NCBI GenBank assembly: GCA_021834945.1
Contig: JAKBRA010000034.1
Coordinates: 1 to 6,468 of the forward strand
Length of the DNA: 6,468 nt
Direction of reading: 5' to 3'
Source: Nanobdellota archaeon
GTDB taxonomy: Archaea > Nanoarchaeota > Nanoarchaeia > Parvarchaeales > Parvarchaeaceae
Of the stretch, positions 5,797 through 6,468 are shown piece by piece; the first letter of the stretch is position 1; every line of letters begins with the position of its first letter. Made by a program: the position numbers and the translations under genes. The notes beneath the pieces are model-generated. The model saw only the letters and a program-made list of their open reading frames with translations. It was not told where the DNA came from and did not search any database.

Positions 5797-6468
5797 AAAT
5801 CAAATAAATTTACAATATTTTTTCTTTCTGCAGTTCCATATTCCTCTCTTAGCTTGCTTATTATATCATAATATTGGTCTATTGCTGCGGAGGTAAATTC
5901 GGCTTCTAATAATGATGGATTATTAACCTTGTTTGCATAATTGGATAAGGCATCAAGTACATCCCCTCTTGCTCTTATATTTTCAAGTACAGCGTCCCAG
6001 TTACCTGCCCAATCCTCTACTCTTGATGCTATCTCCTTTATAACATAGCTATTACCTTCTAATAAATCGTTTGATGGGTCTAGACTGTCTCTGTGTATAT
6101 CATATTTAACTAAATCTACGAACCCATTTTCATATTGGGGGTCTTCAGTCCAGTCCTTTCTTACCTCAGTTATATTAAGAACTCTTCTCCTTTCGCTTAG
6201 CCTGTCTTCAGTTCTTATTTTATTAACAGAAACTATCAAATCCGTCGCTTTGAAACTAGTTCTTGGAACATTTAGGTCGTTTACAACCCTATCAAATACG
6301 CCGTAGGGGTTTTCACCATGTATTGTGCCCATAACAGTGTTTGAAAGCGCACCTACGCGCATTGCTTCATACAATGCCTTTGCTTCCGTGCTTCTTACTT
6401 CTCCTACGATCAATGAGCTGTCTCCAAGTCGTAGTGTTGTCCTTATGCCTTCATCTGCACTCATTTCG
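5775..6468 (-). CDS. Archaeal type II/IV secretion (GspE/PilB/FlaI-like) ATPase, C-terminal part; 5' end beyond window
   Basis: 230 codons are visible, open to the right edge (first full codon GAA at 6467-6465), ending in TAA at 5777-5775. The Met at 6464 is internal, not a start. Numbering from that Met, LIVGEVR (18-24) is the Walker B block with Glu22, and GTIHGENP (46-53) is the His box with His49, both hallmarks of the VirB11/GspE hexameric ATPases that power pilus or archaellum assembly. TTLRLGD just before Walker B is also typical of the archaeal branch. The Walker A lysine and N-terminal domains lie outside the window. After the core, ITEVRKDW (98-105) and a charged helical tail (about 157-229) complete the protein. 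It is first in a leftward pair with the platform gene, the usual motor-platform order. It would hydrolyse ATP on the cytoplasmic face and drive the platform protein. Subtype is not decidable without the N-terminus and pilin genes. Confidence 0.93.
   Translation of the reverse strand, partial: EMSADEGIRTTLRLGDSSLIVGEVRSTEAKALYEAMRVGALSNTVMGTIHGENPYGVFDRVVNDLNVPRTSFKATDLIVSVNKIRTEDRLSERRRVLNITEVRKDWTEDPQYENGFVDLVKYDIHRDSLDPSNDLLEGNSYVIKEIASRVEDWAGNWDAVLENIRARGDVLDALSNYANKVNNPSLLEAEFTSAAIDQYYDIISKLREEYGTAERKNIVNLFDLWLRSKK

Noticed and set aside
1..6468. CRISPR array, defence island, insertion sequence, tRNA or rRNA
   Set aside because: I found no direct repeat array, transposase, terminal repeats or cloverleaf by eye; nearly the whole window is filled by five coding genes.

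Overview
The window looks archaeal. It holds an archaeal/eukaryal-type ATP-dependent DNA ligase, a TATA-box promoter placed for a leaderless transcript, and the C-terminal half of an archaeal secretion/pilus ATPase next to its large membrane partner with two T2SSF-type domains. The DNA is AT-rich and uses many ATA and AGA/AGG codons. The surface protein at the left edge resembles a family common in small-genome DPANN/ARMAN-type archaea (Micrarchaeota, Parvarchaeota). I infer such a host, but the sequence does not prove the lineage.

Layout. Bases 1-986 (+) are the 3' part of a gene for a secreted, DUF2341-like surface protein whose N-terminus is off the left edge. A short AT-rich gap (987-1071) carries a good TATA box just upstream of the DNA ligase gene (1072-2802, +). 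The agmatinase/ureohydrolase gene (2821-3678, +) follows after 18 bases, so the two are probably co-transcribed. From the other side, a leftward operon enters at the right edge: a pilus/secretion ATPase (5775-6468, -, N-terminus missing), then a polytopic membrane platform protein (3679-5796, -). The platform stop codon directly abuts the agmatinase stop codon, so the two units converge with no spacer.

How the genes work together. The ATPase and the platform protein are the motor and inner-membrane core of a type IV pilus-like or archaellum-like machine. No pilin, prepilin peptidase or accessory gene is visible, so the subtype cannot be named. The ligase seals nicks in replication and repair. 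The agmatinase makes putrescine (or a related polyamine) and releases urea. Their pairing looks like housekeeping genes packed together rather than one pathway. The surface protein could be an envelope component, but a link to the pilus machinery is only a hypothesis.

I see no CRISPR array, tRNA, rRNA, insertion sequence or defence island. There is no clear evidence of a new system. The points most worth a second look are the mosaic composition of the surface protein gene, the degraded PCNA-binding motif position in the ligase, the strong internal Shine-Dalgarno that questions the platform protein's start, and the zero-spacing convergent gene ends.
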